A stretch of DNA of 64,000 bases, taken from positions 1-64,000 of the forward strand of contig CAVVDT010000006.1 in assembly GCA_963747005.1 (NCBI GenBank), given 5' to 3'. The stretch is from CAVVDT01 sp963747005. GTDB taxonomy: Bacteria > Pseudomonadota > Alphaproteobacteria > Rhizobiales > Aestuariivirgaceae. Every line of letters begins with the position of its first letter. Position 1 is the first letter of the stretch. The notes below the pieces were generated by a model that saw only the letters and a list, made by a program, of their open reading frames with translations, searched no databases and was not told the DNA's origin. The position numbers and the translations under genes are program-made. Positions 60,823-64,000 of the stretch are shown piece by piece.

Positions 60823-61512
60823 ATGACCGCCAAGGCCTTTTCCGGTGTCACAAGCGTCTTCTTCGATGCCTACGGGACGCTGTTCGATGTGCATGCGCCG
60901 ATGGCGCGGGTGGCGGGCCGCATTGGCGATCGGGCCGATGCCGTTTCGCGCCTGTGGCGGCAAAAGCAGCTCGAATACACCTGGCTACGCTCGCTCATGG
61001 GCAGCCATGCCGATTTCTGGCAGGTGACGGGCGATGCCCTCGACTATGCCATGGAGGCCCACGGCATTGCCGACAGGGCCTTGCGTGAGGAATTGATGCA
61101 GCTCTATCTCGGGCTCGATGCCTATGGCGATGCCCGCGTGGCGCTCGCCGGCCTCAAGCAAGCCGGGCTGGAGACGGGCATCTTGTCCAACGGCTCGCCG
61201 GCGATGCTTGAGGCGGCGGTCAAATCGGCCGGATTGGGTGCCAGCCTCGACCATGTGCTGTCGGTCGAGGAGGTGGGCATCTTCAAGCCCAAGCCCGCCG
61301 TCTACCAGTTGGCGCTTGATGCCTCGCGCGCCAGCGAGCCGCATCAGGTGGGCTTTGTCTCGGCCAATACCTGGGACGGGCAGGCGGCGGCCAATTTCGG
61401 GTTCACGGTGGCCCGCATCGACCGCTTCGGTTTGAAGGACGAGCGAATCCCCGGCCGTCCGGCCGTCACCATCACCTCGCTGGCGGCGCTGCTGGACCTG
61501 ATCGGGACCTGA
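60823..61512 (+). CDS. L-2-haloacid dehalogenase (HAD type II)
   Basis: The 229-residue HAD-superfamily enzyme has the nucleophile D15 in FFDAYGTLFD, motif II LSNGSPAML, a catalytic lysine in FKPKPAVYQL, and the SANTWDGQAAANFGF loop characteristic of haloacid dehalogenases. It hydrolyses L-2-haloacids to D-2-hydroxy acids in the cytoplasm. The ATG at 60823 follows GGAG at good distance; a TTG six bases upstream is rejected. It is divergent from nthA. Confidence 0.9.
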   Translation: MTAKAFSGVTSVFFDAYGTLFDVHAPMARVAGRIGDRADAVSRLWRQKQLEYTWLRSLMGSHADFWQVTGDALDYAMEAHGIADRALREELMQLYLGLDAYGDARVALAGLKQAGLETGILSNGSPAMLEAAVKSAGLGASLDHVLSVEEVGIFKPKPAVYQLALDASRASEPHQVGFVSANTWDGQAAANFGFTVARIDRFGLKDERIPGRPAVTITSLAALLDLIGT

Positions 61513-61523
61513 CGGGCTTTCCG

Positions 61524-63302
61524 CTACAGAATGAAATCGCCGTCCGTCAGCGTGTAGGTGCCGTTGAGAAGGATCTGGAAGTCGGCCACCTTGTCGCCGT
61601 TGACGTCGCCTTCGATGAGGGTATTGGCACCCTGAATCTCCTGCCGCAACTCGCCGGCGGTACCGCCGAACGCCGTCGTCTGGATGGACTGGAAGCCGTC
61701 GTCGGCGCCTGTGCTGGTGTCGGCATCGATTTTTGACAGATCGATGTGGTCCAAGCCCTGTTCGAAGTCGGTGATGACGTCATGCGCGAGGCCGACCTTC
61801 AATTCCTGAACGGTGTTGAAAACGAAGAGGTCAGCGCCGCTGCCGCCTGTCAGCAAATCCTTGCCGAGGTCGCCGAACAGCGTATCGAGAGCCGTTCCAC
61901 CATCTATTGTGTCGCTGCCGCCGTCGCCATGGATGATGTCGTTGCCGCCGCCGCCGGCCAGGCTGTCGTTGCCGATGCCGCCTGAGAGCGAGTCGCGAAA
62001 CGACCCGCCGCTCAGCGTGTCGGCGCCGTCTTCGCCGCTGAGGCTGTCGTTTCCGCTGCCACCAAGCAGGGAATCGTTGCCGATGCCGCCGAGTACCGTA
62101 TCACTGCCGGTGCCGCCATCCACGGTGTCGTTGCCGCCGCCGCCGACGATGCTGTCGTTTCCTATGCCGCCAAGCAGGGAATCGTTGCCGCCACCGCCCA
62201 GCACCGTGTCATTGCCGCTGCCGCCGTCCGCGGTGTCGGCACCGCCACCGCCGCCGAGCTTGTCGAAACCGCCACCGCCGAGCAGCGAGTCGTTGCCGGC
62301 GCCGCCCAGCACCGTATCGGCAGCGCCGCCGCCGCTGACGGTATCGTTGCCGTCATTGCCGTTGAGGTAGTCGTTGCCGGCTGCTCCAATAAGCAAATCA
62401 TCGCCGATGCCGCCCAGCAGCGTGTCATTGCCGTCCTGGCCCAACATGGTGTCGTTGCCGCTCATGCCGGAAAGGCTGTCGTTGCCGGTTCCGCCAAGCA
62501 GCGAATCGTCACCACCGGCGCCCAGCACCGTGTCGTTGCCGATGCCACCGTCCACGGTGTCGGCGGCACCGCCGCCGTTGAGGCGATCGTTACCGATGCC
62601 GCCCAGCAGGGAATCGGTGCCGGCGCCGCCGAGCAGCGTATCGGCACCGCCGCCGCCGTCCAGGGTGTCGGAACCATCGCCGCCGTTGAGGCTGTCGTTT
62701 CCTGTTCCCCCAATCAGGGAATCGTTGCCGAGATTGCCGAACAACGTGTCGGCACCGTCGCCGCCGTAGATCTGGTCGTTGCCTTCGCCGCCGGAGAGCG
62801 TATCGGCTCCCGCGAGGCCGTTGAGCGTATCGTCAAGGGCGAAGCCTTTGAAGATATCGCCGTTGGCAGCACCGGTAAAATCGTAGTTGTAGCCGTTGAG
62901 AATGGCGTCAATCTGGGTGCTGTCGCCGAGAAAATCGCTGATTATGGCCGCTTGCAGATCGGTGGCCAGCACAGACAATCCGGTGATGGAGCCTATGGTG
63001 CTTCCCTTCCACAGCACGGCAAGACCGGTGATGGTGCCGCCGGTGAAGCCGCTGGTATCGGAATACGTCAAACCGCTGCCGTCTATTATGAGTTCCGGAA
63101 GTCCATTCGCTGGCGCCAATGCCGTACTCGCGCCGCTGGCGCTGTTATTGCCGAATGAAAGTCTGGCCTGTATCGTAAATTCCGTGTCCGTACCACTGAC
63201 GCTGTCATTGCTGAGGAAAGAGTCGAGATAACTGACTGGGTCTTGACCCGAGAACAAGGACAAGAACGCGGACGTGTCGGCGACGACGGTGGCGACGGGC
63301 AT
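61524..63302 (-). CDS. RTX calcium-binding protein with about 36 nonapeptides
   Basis: A 592-residue protein. Residues 1-170 form a unique N-terminal part, then about 36 consecutive nonapeptides of the GGxGNDxLx type (about 171-494) fold as Ca2+-binding beta-rolls, and the last 98 residues (GADLFVFNTVQELK, DVITDFEQGLDHIDLSKI, DFILLNG-like end) resemble the serralysin C-terminal secretion domain. There is no N-terminal signal peptide, so type I secretion is expected, but no transporter genes are adjacent. The start at 63302 follows GGAAGGA. Confidence 0.9.
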   Translation of the reverse strand: MPVATVVADTSAFLSLFSGQDPVSYLDSFLSNDSVSGTDTEFTIQARLSFGNNSASGASTALAPANGLPELIIDGSGLTYSDTSGFTGGTITGLAVLWKGSTIGSITGLSVLATDLQAAIISDFLGDSTQIDAILNGYNYDFTGAANGDIFKGFALDDTLNGLAGADTLSGGEGNDQIYGGDGADTLFGNLGNDSLIGGTGNDSLNGGDGSDTLDGGGGADTLLGGAGTDSLLGGIGNDRLNGGGAADTVDGGIGNDTVLGAGGDDSLLGGTGNDSLSGMSGNDTMLGQDGNDTLLGGIGDDLLIGAAGNDYLNGNDGNDTVSGGGAADTVLGGAGNDSLLGGGGFDKLGGGGGADTADGGSGNDTVLGGGGNDSLLGGIGNDSIVGGGGNDTVDGGTGSDTVLGGIGNDSLLGGSGNDSLSGEDGADTLSGGSFRDSLSGGIGNDSLAGGGGNDIIHGDGGSDTIDGGTALDTLFGDLGKDLLTGGSGADLFVFNTVQELKVGLAHDVITDFEQGLDHIDLSKIDADTSTGADDGFQSIQTTAFGGTAGELRQEIQGANTLIEGDVNGDKVADFQILLNGTYTLTDGDFIL

Positions 63303-63392
63303 CCGATGTGTCCTTCCAAGTGAACCGGCCAAGTAGCCGACGCTATCGAATGACGATGGGTGCCGCAAGGAGAATAGTTGCCGGAACGGAAA

Positions 63393-64000
63393 CTAGACGG
63401 CCGATCGCAAGCGATCTGGTCGTGCCAGTGCATAGGCACGAGCGGCGGCGGCGAAGGCTTCGAACAGCTTTACCGAATCGGGATTGGAGGCGGCCTTGTA
63501 TTCCGGGTGCCATTGGACGCCCAGCGCAAATCCCCTTGCGCCCTTGACCGAGACCGCCTCGACGATGCCGTCGGGCGCGCGGGCTTCGGCCTTCAGCCTG
63601 TCGGCAAGGCGGGCGATGGCCTGGCGGTGCAGCGAATTCACACGGGTCGAGGCCTTGCCGAGGATCGCCTCCAGCCTGCCGCCGGGGGTGATGGCGATGT
63701 CGTGGTTGGGCCCGTAGCGGATGTCGAGTTCGGCTACCTTGGGGGCGCGGTGGTCGCGCCGGCCCTCGCCGCGCTGCACCTCGGTCTCCAGCGTGCCGCC
63801 CAGTGCCACGTTGAGCTCCTGGTAGCCGCGACAAATGCAAAACAGCGGCATGCCGCGGGCGATGACGCTGGTGATCAGCGACAAGGTGGTGGCATCGCGG
63901 GAATGGTCGTAGGGTTCATGGTCGGCGCTGGGTTCGGCGCCGTAGTGGGGCGGGTGGACGTTGGAGGTCGCTCCCGTCATGACCACGCCGTCGAGATGAT
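63393..64000 (-). CDS. puuD: Gamma-glutamyl-GABA hydrolase-like class I amidotransferase (5' partial)
   Basis: The frame runs off the right edge of the window, so the N-terminus is missing (codons before 63986 read HLDGVV, continuous with the family's DGxxxTGG turn). The visible part has YGAEPSADHEPYDHSRDA, the nucleophile Cys in FCICRGYQELNVALGG, and QWHPEY with the catalytic His and Glu, as in peptidase C26/PuuD. It would release GABA or another amine from a gamma-glutamyl conjugate. It is a plausible partner for the gamma-glutamylamine ligase at 35279-36697, though 27 kb away. Confidence 0.9.
   Translation of the reverse strand, partial: HLDGVVMTGATSNVHPPHYGAEPSADHEPYDHSRDATTLSLITSVIARGMPLFCICRGYQELNVALGGTLETEVQRGEGRRDHRAPKVAELDIRYGPNHDIAITPGGRLEAILGKASTRVNSLHRQAIARLADRLKAEARAPDGIVEAVSVKGARGFALGVQWHPEYKAASNPDSVKLFEAFAAAARAYALARPDRLRSAV

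Noticed and set aside
61600..62900. DNA repeats that resemble a CRISPR or satellite array
   Set aside because: The periodicity is 27 bp and in frame, encoding RTX nonapeptides; there are no unique spacers.
1..64000. tRNA and rRNA genes
   Set aside because: No stretch with the expected conserved arms or rRNA cores was found on either strand by eye; a covariance-model scan would be decisive.

Overview
The window reads as chromosomal DNA of a GC-rich alphaproteobacterium, most like a Hyphomicrobiales or related lineage. The clues are the xseA/purD/DUF2093 neighbourhood, the betaine-lipid genes, an imuA-imuB-dnaE2 SOS cassette with an alphaproteobacterial GTTC-N7-GTTC LexA box, a class II DAHP synthase, and a serine-cycle block. 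Genes are dense, often with ATGA-type start/stop overlaps. No rRNA, tRNA or CRISPR array was seen, and no gene-free stretch exceeds about 300 bases. GC and identity statements are read by eye, not computed.

Layout. 1-1378: an AT-rich, probably acquired gene, cut by the window start, that joins an AlbA_2/RecG-like ATP-binding protein to a C-terminal RRM RNA-binding domain. 1500-4506: btaA-btaB-plcP, a phosphate-limitation lipid remodelling operon behind a recognisable Pho box. 4320-11721: xseA, purD, a fluoroacetate-dehalogenase-like hydrolase, a kinase-fold phosphotransferase, a patatin, DUF2093, a YbdK-type carboxylate-amine ligase and a small membrane protein. 11803-13638: an IS1-like element abutting a truncated unknown gene. 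13800-16250: aroG (class II) and a DMT-family exporter separated by a REP-like repeat pair. 16322-24371: serine cycle genes sgaA-mtkA-mtkB-ppc on the minus strand, a divergent LuxR-type response regulator and mclA. 24603-25151: a cold-shock gene and a 44-residue Lys-rich protein. 25163-28848: a signalling cluster of a sensor kinase, a double-receiver protein and a REC-kinase lacking its phosphoacceptor histidine. 28849-31746: two tandem NhaD antiporters. 31943-39029: thiolase, MBL hydrolase, 2OG oxygenase-like protein, glutamine-synthetase-like ligase, class III aminotransferase and D-amino-acid aminotransferase. 39164-44119: a complete Liv-type ABC importer. 44300-48897: GNAT protein, small secreted protein, Fe-type alcohol dehydrogenase, GMC (choline) dehydrogenase. 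48993-54715: imuA-imuB-dnaE2 with its SOS box. 54907-58079: pentapeptide protein, small secreted protein, TspO, and a cyclase-hydrolase fusion. 58183-60746: cobalt-type nitrile hydratase operon with a phosphoesterase whose metal motifs are degenerate. 60823-64000: L-2-haloacid dehalogenase, an RTX protein with about 36 nonapeptides, and the start-truncated end of a puuD-like amidotransferase.

Functional reading. The serine-cycle block supports C1 or glyoxylate assimilation: SgaA makes hydroxypyruvate, Ppc makes oxaloacetate, MtkAB activates malate and MclA splits malyl-CoA. hprA, mtdA and fch are not in the window. The Pho-box operon would cleave phospholipids (PlcP) and rebuild DGTS betaine lipid (BtaA, BtaB). 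Two unrelated dehalogenases, nitrile hydratase, a choline-type dehydrogenase and the Liv importer suggest use of small nitrogenous and halogenated organics. The most novel-looking items are the ATPase-RRM fusion at the left edge and the histidine-less kinase in the signalling cluster.
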